Assembly: GCF_000746845.1 (NCBI RefSeq)
Contig: NZ_KN050846.1
Coordinates: forward strand, 2,124,963-2,188,962
Source: Altibacter lentus
GTDB lineage: Bacteria; Bacteroidota; Bacteroidia; Flavobacteriales; Flavobacteriaceae
Length of the DNA stretch: 64,000 nt
Direction of reading: 5' to 3'
Shown here: in pieces, positions 34,129-43,113 of the stretch
Position numbering within the stretch: the first letter of the stretch is position 1
Layout of the letters: each line of letters opens with the position of its first letter
The notes under the pieces: model-generated
Seen by the model: the letters and a program-made list of their open reading frames with translations, nothing else
The model's database searches: none
Told to the model about the DNA's origin: nothing
Position numbers and translations under genes: made by a program

Positions 34129-35346
34129 TTATGTGAGCATTTGTTTTGCTTTCGACACAGCTGCTACCAGCCGGTCTACTTCTTCTTTTGTATTGTAAAA
34201 AGCGAAAGATGCCCGCACTGTGCCGGGAATCTTATAAAAATCCATTATAGGTTGCGCACAATGGTGTCCGGTGCGTACCGCGATTCCTAATTTATCTACA
34301 ATCGTACCAATATCGTACGGGTGTATGCCTTCAATATTGAAGGAGATCACAGAGGTCTTTTTTGTGCCTGTTCCGTATATGCGTAAACCTTCGATTTCCA
34401 AAAGCTTCTTGGTGGCGTATTCCAGCAAAAATTTTTCATGTGCTTCGATGGCATCAAAACCAATACTGTTAAGATAATCAATTGCCGCGCCAAACGCAAT
34501 ACCTCCTGCAATGTTTGGAGTTCCCGCTTCAAATTTATGTGGAAGATCGGCATAGGTGGTTTTTTCGAAAGAAACCTCTTTTATCATTTCTCCACCGCCT
34601 TGATACGGAGGTAATTTACGAAGCCATGTTTCCTTTCCGTAAAGAACGCCTACACCGGTAGGGCCGCACATTTTGTGTGCGGAGGTTACATAGAAATCAA
34701 CATCCAACGCCGCAAAATCAGGTTTAACGTGCGAGCAGGCCTGTGCGCCATCAATTAGAACGGCAGCACCAACTTCGTGCGCTTTTTGTATGATGATCTC
34801 GATTGGATTGATGGTTCCCAGCGCATTTGAAATATGGTTGACAAATACCAGTTTGGTCTTTTCTGAAAGGATCTTGCTGTAATCAGAAATAGCAAGGGTT
34901 CCATCCTCATTCATGGGGATCACCTGCAAGGTCGCTCCTGTACGTTCGCATAGCATTTGCCACGGGACTATATTTGAATGATGTTCTAACGCCGAAACAA
35001 TGATTTCGTCTCCTTTATTTAAGAGCGATGAAAATCCTGATGCTATTAAATTGATTCCATGAGTCGTACCGGCCGTGAAGATCACTTCGTGAGCATGCTG
35101 AATACCAAAATGCTGTTGTATTTTTTTTCGCGCGGCCTCATATGCGTCGGTCGCTTCTTGAGACAAGCTGTGCACGCCTCGGTGAATGTTGGCATTGTAG
35201 TGAGAATAATAGTTTACAATGGCATCAATAACCATCTGAGGTTTTTGAGAGGTGGCTGCATTGTCCAAATAGACCAATGGGTACCCGTTCACTTGGCGCT
35301 TCAAGATGGGGAAATCGGCTCGTATTTTCTGGACGTCCAACGCCAT
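34129..35346 (-). CDS. sufS: Cysteine desulfurase SufS
   Basis: 405 residues, a PLP enzyme that removes sulfur from cysteine as a persulfide. The PLP lysine is Lys225 in VTSAHKMCGPTG; the persulfide cysteine is Cys363 in RTGHHCAQP, within the short loop that marks group II enzymes dependent on SufE. YLDNAATSQKP near the N terminus and EHHSNIVPWQ are also typical. It follows sufD by 16 bp in the SUF operon. Confidence 0.97.
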   Translation of the reverse strand: MALDVQKIRADFPILKRQVNGYPLVYLDNAATSQKPQMVIDAIVNYYSHYNANIHRGVHSLSQEATDAYEAARKKIQQHFGIQHAHEVIFTAGTTHGINLIASGFSSLLNKGDEIIVSALEHHSNIVPWQMLCERTGATLQVIPMNEDGTLAISDYSKILSEKTKLVFVNHISNALGTINPIEIIIQKAHEVGAAVLIDGAQACSHVKPDFAALDVDFYVTSAHKMCGPTGVGVLYGKETWLRKLPPYQGGGEMIKEVSFEKTTYADLPHKFEAGTPNIAGGIAFGAAIDYLNSIGFDAIEAHEKFLLEYATKKLLEIEGLRIYGTGTKKTSVISFNIEGIHPYDIGTIVDKLGIAVRTGHHCAQPIMDFYKIPGTVRASFAFYNTKEEVDRLVAAVSKAKQMLT

Positions 35347-35362
35347 AACTGAGGTTTTAGGG

Positions 35363-36679
35363 TTAAATTTCGAAGCCCAAACTTACCCCAATCTTATTTG
35401 CAATAAGCTTGTTGATGCGTCGTTTTAGTTCCGGTATTTTTACACTTTCCAATACGTTGTTGGCAAACGCATACATAAGCAGGGCACGGGCCTCTTTCTT
35501 ACCAATGCCTCGAGAACGCATGTAGAACATTGCCTCTTCATCCAATTGGCCAATGGTGCATCCATGCGAGCACTTTACATCGTCTGCAAAAATCTCTAGT
35601 TGTGGTTTTGCATTGATCGTTGCTTTGTCATCAATAAGGATGTTATTGTTTTGCTGAAAAGCATCTGTTTTCTGTGCATCCTTCTCAACGATCACTCTAC
35701 CGTTAAAGACGCCTGTAGAAGCGTCGCCAAATATTCCTTTATAATCTTGATGGCTTTCGCAATTGGGTGCGATATGGTGAACCAAAGTATTGTGGTCCAC
35801 ATGTTGATTGTCTTCAAGTATCGTAATTCCCTTTAGTGTAGAATTACAATGTTCACCTTCTTGATAGAAATTTAAATTGTTACGTGTGAGCTTGCCTCCA
35901 AATGAAAACGTATGTACGTTACAATCTGAGTCACGCTCCTGCGAAATATAGGTTGTATCTATAAGGGAGGCGGTTGCCACATTGTTCTGTATCTTATAGT
36001 AGTCTACATGGGCACGTTTTTCAGCAAAGATTTCGGTAACACAGTTAGTGAGAACCTCATTTTCAGAAAGACTTTGGTGTCGTTCTATAATCTGTACATG
36101 GGCATTTTCGCCCACAACAATCAAATTACGCGGCTGCAGGAAGACGGCAGCTTCATTTCCTGTTGAGAAATTAATGATCTCGATAGGTTTCTCTACCTCC
36201 TTATGTTTCGGGATGTGGATATAGGCTCCTTCTTTTGCAAAAGCAGTATTGAGTGCTGTAAGGCTTTCTTGCTTGGCAGCTTTATTGAAATACGCTTCAA
36301 CTACGGGTTTGTATTTTGCTTTGTTCAATGCCGAAGACATCAAACACACATCTAGCTTGTCGTGTGTCGTTTCGGAAAGGAACGAACTGTATACACCATC
36401 GACGAATACAATTTTATAGGTATCGAGATCGTGAAGGAAATATTTTTTAACTTCCTTGAATTCAATAGAACGCTCTAGTTGCTTGGGAAAAACACTGTAA
36501 TCGCTCTTCAGCAAGGCGTTAAGCGAAGTGTATTTCCAGGCTTCCTCTTTTTTCGATGGAAATCCTTTCGATTCGAAAATTTTAATAGCCTCATTTCTAA
36601 GATCATGAATAGGAGAGTCCTGCTCCAAATTGTCTTCGAAGGCGAGGTAAGAGGAAAGTAATTTGTCTTTTAAACTCAT
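35363..36679 (-). CDS. sufD: Fe–S scaffold complex subunit SufD
   Basis: 438 residues. SufD pairs with SufB and the SufC ATPase in the SufBC2D scaffold on which clusters are built. The central beta-helix region (IIERHQSLSENEVLTNC; GEHCNSTLKGITILEDNQHV) and the C-terminal segment DDVKCSHGCTIGQLDEEAMFY, here broken for brevity into DDVKCSHGCTIGQL and EEAMFYMRSRGI, are characteristic. It lies between sufC (24 bp upstream) and sufS. Confidence 0.96.
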   Translation of the reverse strand: MSLKDKLLSSYLAFEDNLEQDSPIHDLRNEAIKIFESKGFPSKKEEAWKYTSLNALLKSDYSVFPKQLERSIEFKEVKKYFLHDLDTYKIVFVDGVYSSFLSETTHDKLDVCLMSSALNKAKYKPVVEAYFNKAAKQESLTALNTAFAKEGAYIHIPKHKEVEKPIEIINFSTGNEAAVFLQPRNLIVVGENAHVQIIERHQSLSENEVLTNCVTEIFAEKRAHVDYYKIQNNVATASLIDTTYISQERDSDCNVHTFSFGGKLTRNNLNFYQEGEHCNSTLKGITILEDNQHVDHNTLVHHIAPNCESHQDYKGIFGDASTGVFNGRVIVEKDAQKTDAFQQNNNILIDDKATINAKPQLEIFADDVKCSHGCTIGQLDEEAMFYMRSRGIGKKEARALLMYAFANNVLESVKIPELKRRINKLIANKIGVSLGFEI

Positions 36680-36703
36680 AGTGTTTGCTGCTTCATAGTA
36701 CGC

Positions 36704-37456
36704 TTAGGCGTTCACTTCTTCTTTAATCCAGTCGTATCCTTTTTCTTCCAGTTCGTAGGCCAATTCTTTTCCGCCGGATTTCACGATCTTGCCGTCCATT
36801 AGTACGTGTACAAAATCCGGTACGATATAATCCAATAAACGCTGATAATGCGTGATGACCACTACGGCATTCTCTTGGCTTCTCAATTTGTTGACCCCAT
36901 TGGCCACAACCTTAAGGGCGTCGATGTCCAAGCCCGAATCGGTCTCGTCCAGGATCGCAAGTTTAGGCTCCATCATGGCCAGCTGAAAGATCTCATTACG
37001 TTTTTTTTCACCTCCCGAAAATCCTTCGTTCAAGGACCGGGATAAGAACTTACGGTCGATCTCCAACATATCGGCCTTCTCTTTTATCATTTTTAGCATC
37101 TCGGCGGCAGGCATATCTTCGAGTCCCTTAGCCTTACGTGTTTCGTTGATAGCAGTCTTGATAAAATTAGTGACCGACACACCCGGAATCTCTACCGGAT
37201 ATTGGAATGACAAGAAGATTCCTTTGTGCGCACGTTCTTCCGGGTCCAATTCTGAAATATCTTCACCTTCTAGCGTGATGGCACCCTTGTGCATCTCAAA
37301 CTCTTCCTTTCCGGCGATTACAGAGGCCAGAGTACTCTTCCCGGAGCCATTGGGACCCATGATCGCATGGACTTCCCCGGCTTTTACTTCCAGGTTGATG
37401 CCCTTCAAAATATCTTTTCCCTCGACACCGGCGTGTAAATTATTAATGTGTAACAT
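36704..37456 (-). CDS. sufC: SUF ATPase SufC
   Basis: 250 residues, an ABC-type ATPase of the SufBC2D complex. Walker A is GPNGSGKST (about 35–43), the signature is NEGFSGGEKKR, Walker B is LAILDETDSGLD, and the H-loop histidine is in VVITHYQR. The DETDSGLDIDAL variant is the SufC form. It starts two bases after the stop of a small lipoprotein gene that interrupts the usual sufB–sufC adjacency. Confidence 0.97.
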   Translation of the reverse strand: MLHINNLHAGVEGKDILKGINLEVKAGEVHAIMGPNGSGKSTLASVIAGKEEFEMHKGAITLEGEDISELDPEERAHKGIFLSFQYPVEIPGVSVTNFIKTAINETRKAKGLEDMPAAEMLKMIKEKADMLEIDRKFLSRSLNEGFSGGEKKRNEIFQLAMMEPKLAILDETDSGLDIDALKVVANGVNKLRSQENAVVVITHYQRLLDYIVPDFVHVLMDGKIVKSGGKELAYELEEKGYDWIKEEVNA

Positions 37457-37458
37457 AT

Positions 37459-37890
37459 TTAGTTTTTCTTTGCTTCTATTTTAACATCAGGAGTGGCAGG
37501 GGTATCGCTAACACTAACAATTTCGGTAATGGTCAACACCTGTTCCCATCCTTCTTCATTTTCTGGTTTTCTTCCCATTTTTCCTTTTACGACAACGGGA
37601 ACCATATCAAATTCATCTTTTTTTATGGGGGCTACCATTTTTGAGAGTTCAAAGGCTTTTTCATTTAGTTTCACCCCAAAAATGAAGTTCTCCCCTTTCA
37701 ATACGGCACCATCAGTTAAATAAATAAACTCCCCCTTATACAAAATATTAGGCCGTCCTTCATTATCTATTACAGACTCAGTTTCTACCGCAGGGGTAGT
37801 TTCGGCAGGAGCCTTTTCTTCAGAATTCTTACAAGAAATGAACGCCGTTGATAAGGCGATAACAAAAATGATTTTTTTCATAATTTTCAT
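37459..37890 (-). CDS. Hypothetical lipoprotein between sufB and sufC
   Basis: 143 residues with a lipoprotein signal (STAFISC, Cys20); an alternative start at Met4 (37881) shortens it by three residues. The mature part begins with a Glu/Thr-rich linker, then a small beta-rich domain (ILYKGEFIYLTDGAVLKGEN; VPVVVKGKMGRKPENEEGWE) that resembles an OB-type or single-strand-binding-like barrel only in outline. I do not recognise the family. Three bases separate it from sufB and two from sufC, so it is firmly part of the SUF transcript. Its product faces the periplasm or outer membrane, away from the SUF machinery. Confidence 0.75.
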   Translation of the reverse strand: MKIMKKIIFVIALSTAFISCKNSEEKAPAETTPAVETESVIDNEGRPNILYKGEFIYLTDGAVLKGENFIFGVKLNEKAFELSKMVAPIKKDEFDMVPVVVKGKMGRKPENEEGWEQVLTITEIVSVSDTPATPDVKIEAKKN

Positions 37891-37893
37891 AAG

Positions 37894-39342
37894 TTAACCA
37901 ACAGAGCCTTCCAGGCTTATTTCTAATAATTTTTGTGCTTCCACGGCAAACTCCATGGGAAGCTTGTTTAACACTTCTTTGCTAAATCCATTTACAATAA
38001 GAGCTATGGCCTTTTCGGTATCGATGCCACGTTGATTGCAATAGAAGATCTGGTCTTCCCCGATCTTGCTGGTTGTCGCTTCATGCTCTACTTGTGCGGT
38101 CTTATTCTTTGTTTCTATATACGGGAAAGTATGAGCTCCGCATTTGTTCCCCATTAACAGAGAATCACATTGAGAAAAGTTTCTGGCATTGTCGGCATTG
38201 GGACTAATCTTAACCAAACCTCGGTAGCTGTTTTGCGATCTTCCGGCTGAGATCCCCTTAGAAATGATCGTACTTTTAGTGTTCTTGCCGAGATGGATCA
38301 TTTTTGTGCCGGTATCTGCCTGCTGAAAATTGTTCGTCACCGCAATGGAATAGAATTCTCCAATGGAATTATCCCCTTTTAAGATACAACTTGGGTATTT
38401 CCACGTAATGGCACTTCCTGTCTCTACCTGTGTCCAAGAGATCTTGGCATTGGTTTCGCAAATTCCGCGTTTGGTCACAAAATTGTACACTCCGCCTTTT
38501 CCTTCTTTATTTCCGGGATACCAGTTTTGAACGGTTGAGTATTTTATTTCGGCATCTTCCAAAGCGATCAGTTCTACAACGGCGGCGTGCAATTGATTCT
38601 CGTCCCGACTCGGCGCTGTACATCCTTCCAGATAACTCACATAGCTCCCTTTATCGGCAATGACCAGGGTTCTTTCAAACTGCCCTGTTCCTGCTTGATT
38701 AATTCTGAAATAAGTAGACAGTTCCATGGGACATTTCACTCCTTTCGGAATGTAGCAGAAAGAACCATCACTAAATACGGCACTATTTAAAGCAGCGTAG
38801 AAATTGTCTCGCTGCGGAACCACCGTTCCAATATATTTCTTTACTAATTCGGGATGTTTTTTTATCGCTTCGGAAATAGAGCAGAAAATAATTCCTTTTT
38901 CAGCCAGTGTTTTTTTGAAAGTTGTTGCTACCGAAACCGAATCCATGACGATATCGACAGCCACACCTGCTAATTTCTTTTGCTCTTCAAGAGAGATCCC
39001 CAGCTTTTTAAAGGTCTCCAGTAATTCCGGATCTACCTCGTCTATGCTATCGTACTTAGGTTTTTTATTGGGAGCAGAATAATATGATATATTCTGAAAA
39101 TTAGGCTTTTCATAGGTCACATTTGCCCAATCCGGTTCGACCATGGCCTGCCAGTAGCGGAAGGCTTCCAAACGCCATTCGGTCATCCATTCCGGTTCTT
39201 CCTTCTTCATTGAAATGGCGCGAACGATCTCCTCGTTCAACCCCACAGGAAATGTTTCAGATTCTATATCGGTATAAAATCCGTATTCGTACTCCTTGGT
39301 TTCGAGTTCTTTCTTTAAATCGTCTTCAGTAAACTTACCCAT
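37894..39342 (-). CDS. sufB: Fe–S scaffold complex subunit SufB
   Basis: 482 residues. SufB is the core scaffold, receiving persulfide from SufE and iron to assemble the cluster. Diagnostic blocks include [40 protein letters not shown] and the C-terminal [11 protein letters not shown]-type region, here [17 protein letters not shown], with [20 protein letters not shown] following. The length and order, directly downstream of sufA, are standard for SUF operons. Confidence 0.97.
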   Translation of the reverse strand: MGKFTEDDLKKELETKEYEYGFYTDIESETFPVGLNEEIVRAISMKKEEPEWMTEWRLEAFRYWQAMVEPDWANVTYEKPNFQNISYYSAPNKKPKYDSIDEVDPELLETFKKLGISLEEQKKLAGVAVDIVMDSVSVATTFKKTLAEKGIIFCSISEAIKKHPELVKKYIGTVVPQRDNFYAALNSAVFSDGSFCYIPKGVKCPMELSTYFRINQAGTGQFERTLVIADKGSYVSYLEGCTAPSRDENQLHAAVVELIALEDAEIKYSTVQNWYPGNKEGKGGVYNFVTKRGICETNAKISWTQVETGSAITWKYPSCILKGDNSIGEFYSIAVTNNFQQADTGTKMIHLGKNTKSTIISKGISAGRSQNSYRGLVKISPNADNARNFSQCDSLLMGNKCGAHTFPYIETKNKTAQVEHEATTSKIGEDQIFYCNQRGIDTEKAIALIVNGFSKEVLNKLPMEFAVEAQKLLEISLEGSVG

Positions 39343-39362
39343 ATTCCTTTTTCAGCACATTT

Positions 39363-39692
39363 TTATAATGAGAAACTTTCTCCACAACCGCAAGTCCTGT
39401 TGGCATTCGGGTTGTTAAAAACAAATCCTTTTCCGTTGAGGCCGCCGCTATACTCCAAGGTGGTCCCTACGAGGTATAAAAAACTTTTTTTATCGACCAC
39501 GATCTTTACCGGGGCGTCCTCGAAAAGCTTATCGGTCTCACTCAACGCTTTGTCAAAAGTAAGCTCATACGATAAGCCGGAGCAACCACCACTCTTTACA
39601 CCTACGCGTACAAAGTCATTGTCTACTTCATAGCCATCCTCTCGCATTAATTGTGAGATCCTGGACTTAGCTGATTCACTAACTTTTATCAT
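39363..39692 (-). CDS. sufA: A-type Fe–S carrier (SufA/IscA family)
   Basis: 109 residues. The three cluster-binding cysteines are Cys37 (SGGCSGLSY), Cys101 and Cys103 (RTCGCGESF). A-type carriers take clusters from SUF and deliver them to target enzymes. It is the first gene of the SUF operon, 33 nt after a consensus promoter box. Assignment to SufA rather than ErpA or IscA rests on this context. Confidence 0.93.
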   Translation of the reverse strand: MIKVSESAKSRISQLMREDGYEVDNDFVRVGVKSGGCSGLSYELTFDKALSETDKLFEDAPVKIVVDKKSFLYLVGTTLEYSGGLNGKGFVFNNPNANRTCGCGESFSL

Positions 39693-39724
39693 TTATTTAT
39701 ATAGATTTGTTCTAAATTAGAGTG

Positions 39725-39732
39725 CAAATATA
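39725..39732 (-). promoter_or_regulatory. Promoter -7 box (TATATTTG) of the SUF operon
   Basis: Exact TAnnTTTG match on the minus strand, 32 nt before the sufA ATG at 39692. I see no IscR-like or Fur-like operator that I can support. Confidence 0.6.
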
Positions 39733-39805
39733 CGGTAAATGCCCGTTTTAACCATAGTTCATTACGAAATATGCCTTATACTATTATAGATTTAGCTAAT
39801 AATTA

Positions 39806-39841
39806 ACAAATCCTTTTTCAGCGCTTAGAAAAAGGATTTGT
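39806..39841 (-). terminator. Long perfect hairpin after the diheme enzyme gene
   Basis: ACAAATCCTTTTTC (39806–39819) pairs perfectly with GAAAAAGGATTTGT (39828–39841), a 14-bp stem with an 8-nt loop AGCGCTTA that is itself nearly palindromic. It lies 26 bp past the stop of the minus-strand operon and ~75 bp from the sufA promoter. The U-run is weak, so it may terminate or stabilise the message end. Confidence 0.65.
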
Positions 39842-39867
39842 GAGTTGTGGTAACATATATCTAATTA

Positions 39868-40935
39868 TTAGTCCGGAGCCCGAAAATCCGGGTTATTTAT
39901 AAACGACGGGTCCGATAGTGAAAGTAAGAATGCTTTCAGGTCGGCTTTGTCTTGTTCTGTGAGTTGTACGCCGCCTTCAGCCACGGTTTTCATAAGTGGA
40001 TCTATCGTTTCAGAATAAACAAGTCCTTCACTGTAATGATCGATCACCTCATCTAAAGTCGCAAACCTACCGTCATGCATGTACGGTGCGGTGTAAGCCA
40101 AATTCCGAAGCGAAGGGGTTTTAAACAATCCAAATTCACGTGGGTCGCCGGTTACGTTTCCTCTTCCTTTATCGGTAATAGTGGCATCAAGACCATTATT
40201 ATGGAAGATATTATCGGTCCACAACGGGTTGTTCGGGTTGCCGTGACAGTGAAAGCAATCCCCTCTGCTTTCGTCCATGAATACTTGGAGTCCGTTAGCT
40301 TCGGAAGGGGTCAGCTCCAATGTTCCTAAAAGATGCTGGTCGAACCTTGAATTTGCGGAGATCAGGGTTCGCATGAACTGCGCTAATGCCTTTGTGGCCA
40401 GATCGCTGTTTATGGTTCTTGTTCCGAAGGCCGCTTCGAACAATTCGGGATACTCTGCATCTGCCAAAAGACTGGCAGAAGCATTTTCCCAGGTGTTGTG
40501 CATCTCAATAGGGTTTGTGACAGGTTCTAAAGCCTGGGCTTCCAAAGAGGTGGCTCTCCCGTCCCAGAAAAACTGCTCGTTAAAGTTCCAGGCCATATTG
40601 AATATTGGCATGGAGTTGCGGTTTCCTGCAATACCATCGATACCAATACTGAATTGTCTTTCGTCTGAAAAGGCGTTCTGCGGATTATGACACGTGGCAC
40701 ACGCCTGAGTCCTGTCGGCAGAGAGAATAGGGTCGAAAAACAATTTTTTGCCTAGCGCAATTCCTTCAACCGTTTGCGGATTATCTGCAGGAACGACAGG
40801 AGGAATCAACTTATCACGAAACAACTGTGGGATTTCCAAAGGACTTGGTGTAGCCTCATAAGAAGGTCCCGTATCGTCAGATTCGGTGCAAGCGAAACAT
40901 AGTATTGATATAAAGAACAGTGCTAAAAAGCGCAT
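39868..40935 (-). CDS. MbnH-like diheme peroxidase-family lipoprotein
   Basis: 355 residues with a lipoprotein signal (ILCFAC, Cys16). Two c-type haem sites are seen, Cys79–Cys82–His83 (CATCH) and Cys227–Cys230–His231 (CFHCH), with the family segment TAPYMHDGRFATLDEVI. This is the MauG/bacterial cytochrome c peroxidase superfamily. The gene directly upstream encodes an MbnP-like protein, and MbnH, the diheme partner of MbnP, oxidises an MbnP tryptophan to kynurenine so that MbnP can bind copper (established for the methanotroph pair). By context this is the MbnH equivalent; an ordinary peroxidase is the alternative. Last gene of a four-gene operon. Confidence 0.85.
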   Translation of the reverse strand: MRFLALFFISILCFACTESDDTGPSYEATPSPLEIPQLFRDKLIPPVVPADNPQTVEGIALGKKLFFDPILSADRTQACATCHNPQNAFSDERQFSIGIDGIAGNRNSMPIFNMAWNFNEQFFWDGRATSLEAQALEPVTNPIEMHNTWENASASLLADAEYPELFEAAFGTRTINSDLATKALAQFMRTLISANSRFDQHLLGTLELTPSEANGLQVFMDESRGDCFHCHGNPNNPLWTDNIFHNNGLDATITDKGRGNVTGDPREFGLFKTPSLRNLAYTAPYMHDGRFATLDEVIDHYSEGLVYSETIDPLMKTVAEGGVQLTEQDKADLKAFLLSLSDPSFINNPDFRAPD

Positions 40936-40947
40936 TGTAAAGATTTT

Positions 40948-41721
40948 TTAATTTTGTGTCACGGCGCCTCTACTAAAGACAGAAGTTCCGTTTTGAGACA
41001 TCATGATCTGAGCCATGAAGTTAGGCATCAATACGGTGTGCAGATCGTTCAGGTTCCACTCATTGGGATTTTTATACCATTCGGCCACGTTCATCTTCAC
41101 TTCAATCTCGGTATCATTACCAATAGATACTGTGCCAAGATCAACTTCAAAAGAAGTATCTTGTGTTGTCACCGGTGTCGTACTCGTATCGGCCGCACGT
41201 ATGGTGTGGTATGCGTAACCAATTTCGGCAGATGTGTTGTCGATAAACTTTCCTTCCATGCGCATATAGTGATAACCGCCACCTAGCATCATAGGTACAT
41301 TCCATCCTCCGTCTGCGGAGTTAAGATCTTGATACACACCGTCTATATTGTCTTCGTCATCAAAACCAAAAGTAAAGGTAACGTTATAATCGCCCGGCGG
41401 GATCTGTACATTGGGAGTAAAGGTAAGATTAGACTGTTCACGCACGTTCACTAGATTATAATCACCTGCATCGAAAGCCACTCCGTTTGAATTTGTGAAA
41501 GTTACATCAGAAATAAGATAAACCAGTTTTGAAAGACTCAATTGTTCACCGTGGGCATTGGTGTATTGTATTTGATCGAAGTCTGAATTCTCAATAGCAT
41601 CTCCGTCCCAATTGTGAGTGAATCTTAGATCGACACTTGCCGGTGTTGGAGTCGCGTCATCGTCATTATTGCAGCCAAAAGCTACCAAGACGATCAAGGT
41701 TAAGAGGGCAATGTTTTTCAT
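40948..41721 (-). CDS. MbnP-like copper-binding lipoprotein
   Basis: 257 residues with a lipoprotein signal (LVAFGC, Cys17) and an Asn/Asp-rich linker. The body matches the MbnP family: an opening strand VDLRFTHNWDGDAIE, then SLSKLVYLISDVTF, a PPGDYNVTFTFGFDD strand, GGWNVPMMLGGGYHYMRMEG and GYAYHTIR. Tryptophans are at 38, 140, 215 and 222 and histidines at 36, 57, 151, 172 and 228; any of the tryptophans could be the one converted to kynurenine. It lies 12 bp before the diheme enzyme gene and 26 bp after a propeller-type lipoprotein gene. The copper role is known for MbnP, inferred here. Confidence 0.85.
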   Translation of the reverse strand: MKNIALLTLIVLVAFGCNNDDDATPTPASVDLRFTHNWDGDAIENSDFDQIQYTNAHGEQLSLSKLVYLISDVTFTNSNGVAFDAGDYNLVNVREQSNLTFTPNVQIPPGDYNVTFTFGFDDEDNIDGVYQDLNSADGGWNVPMMLGGGYHYMRMEGKFIDNTSAEIGYAYHTIRAADTSTTPVTTQDTSFEVDLGTVSIGNDTEIEVKMNVAEWYKNPNEWNLNDLHTVLMPNFMAQIMMSQNGTSVFSRGAVTQN

Positions 41722-41747
41722 TTTTTTTAATTGAATATTAGATAAGA

Positions 41748-43100
41748 TTATTTTATTTGGATAAATAGGAGGTCAATCTTTCCGCGGTTTTGTGGGATAT
41801 CAACATCACTACTTTCAGAATTACCAATAACTACCAATTTACCATCGGCAGTTTCCATAGCTTTATTGGCAAAATCCAGTTTAGAGCCACCTACAGACAT
41901 TTGAAAATCGATTCCTCCCTGCTCGTTAATAATAAAGGTCCACGCGTCATTTAGTCCCACATTGGCCGTAAGATCTCCATTTGTGCTGCGGGTAGAGGCG
42001 GCAACCACATATCTTCCGTTGCTTATAGGGACAATACTTCGTGCCGACTCAAATTGGGATCCGCCATACGTTTTTTGCCAGATAAGGGTCCCGGCATCAT
42101 TGAACTTGACAGCCCAGGCATCGGCATTTCCTAAAGGATTCGTCACATCACCGTCAGAACTTCGGGTATCACCTACCATGATGTAATTTCCGTCGTTCGA
42201 ATGGCTCATGGCATAGCCTATATCGATTTCACTTCCGCCAAAAGATTTTGTCCATAATTTATCTCCGGCGCTGTTTAATCTAACAGCCCAGAAATCGTAC
42301 GAACCTTTACTATCGGTAATGTCAAAATCATCACTTTCTGAAGACCCTGTCATTAAGAAACCGCCATCGGCTGTTTGAACTGCTCCATAGCTTCGGTCGT
42401 TGTTTGTTCCTCCAAAGTAACGTCTCCAAATGGTATTTCCGTTTGCGTCCAGTCTTATTCCCCAGAATTCACCAACACCGTGTTGGGGGTTTCTTCCGTC
42501 ATCATTTCCCTGACCGCCACTGGCGGTAACATCTAAAAATCCGGTGATAAAATAACCGCCATCATTAGTTTGAAAAGCATCAAAGGACTGATCGACACCG
42601 GAAAACCCATAGCTCTTGTCCCACATGAGTGTCCCCTGACTGTCTATTTTTACGATCCAATAGTCCTGAAATCCGGCATTGTTAGACACATCGCCGTCTG
42701 CACTGGAACTATAACCACTTAATAGGTAGCCTCCGTCAGACGTTTTAGAAATATTCGCGCCTTTATCATCATCGGAGCCCCCATAGGTTTTACTCCAAAG
42801 TAATTCTCCGGCGGGAGTTATTTTGGTCACCCAGTAGTCAAAATCTGTCCCGGTCTTATCTGTGATGTCTCCATCGTTGCTGTCGGTATAGCCCAATAAC
42901 ACATAGTTACCATCGTTTGCGATCACCATAGAGGTTGCGTCGTCTTCGCCAGATCCACCATAGGTTCTAACGAAGTCGATTTCACCAAGGAATCCTGTAG
43001 GATCTGGTTCGGCAGGGCCTTCATCTTTATTACAAGAATAGAAGACACTTATCGCAATTAGCGCGAGGTAACTAGGTAGTAGGTTCTTTTTAAATAGCAT
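41748..43100 (-). CDS. Lipoprotein made of seven ~57-residue repeats, predicted beta-propeller
   Basis: 450 residues with a lipoprotein signal (ISVFYSC, Cys23). After a short linker the whole protein is seven tandem repeats of about 55–65 residues. Each opens with W-x-K-x-(Y/F)-GGS, continues DGGY(L/F)(L/I)xG, then SxxGD and a DxWxVK segment. Blades start near residues 43, 102, 160, 225, 283, 341 and 399. Seven such units predict a closed seven-bladed propeller. Repeat three is longer by about eight residues (GGQGNDDGRNPQHGVGEF). I do not know a function. It sits between a T9SS-secreted protein gene (13 bp) and mbnP (26 bp), so it is a candidate new partner of that pair. Confidence 0.8.
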   Translation of the reverse strand: MLFKKNLLPSYLALIAISVFYSCNKDEGPAEPDPTGFLGEIDFVRTYGGSGEDDATSMVIANDGNYVLLGYTDSNDGDITDKTGTDFDYWVTKITPAGELLWSKTYGGSDDDKGANISKTSDGGYLLSGYSSSADGDVSNNAGFQDYWIVKIDSQGTLMWDKSYGFSGVDQSFDAFQTNDGGYFITGFLDVTASGGQGNDDGRNPQHGVGEFWGIRLDANGNTIWRRYFGGTNNDRSYGAVQTADGGFLMTGSSESDDFDITDSKGSYDFWAVRLNSAGDKLWTKSFGGSEIDIGYAMSHSNDGNYIMVGDTRSSDGDVTNPLGNADAWAVKFNDAGTLIWQKTYGGSQFESARSIVPISNGRYVVAASTRSTNGDLTANVGLNDAWTFIINEQGGIDFQMSVGGSKLDFANKAMETADGKLVVIGNSESSDVDIPQNRGKIDLLFIQIK

Positions 43101-43113
43101 GATGTATGGGGGT

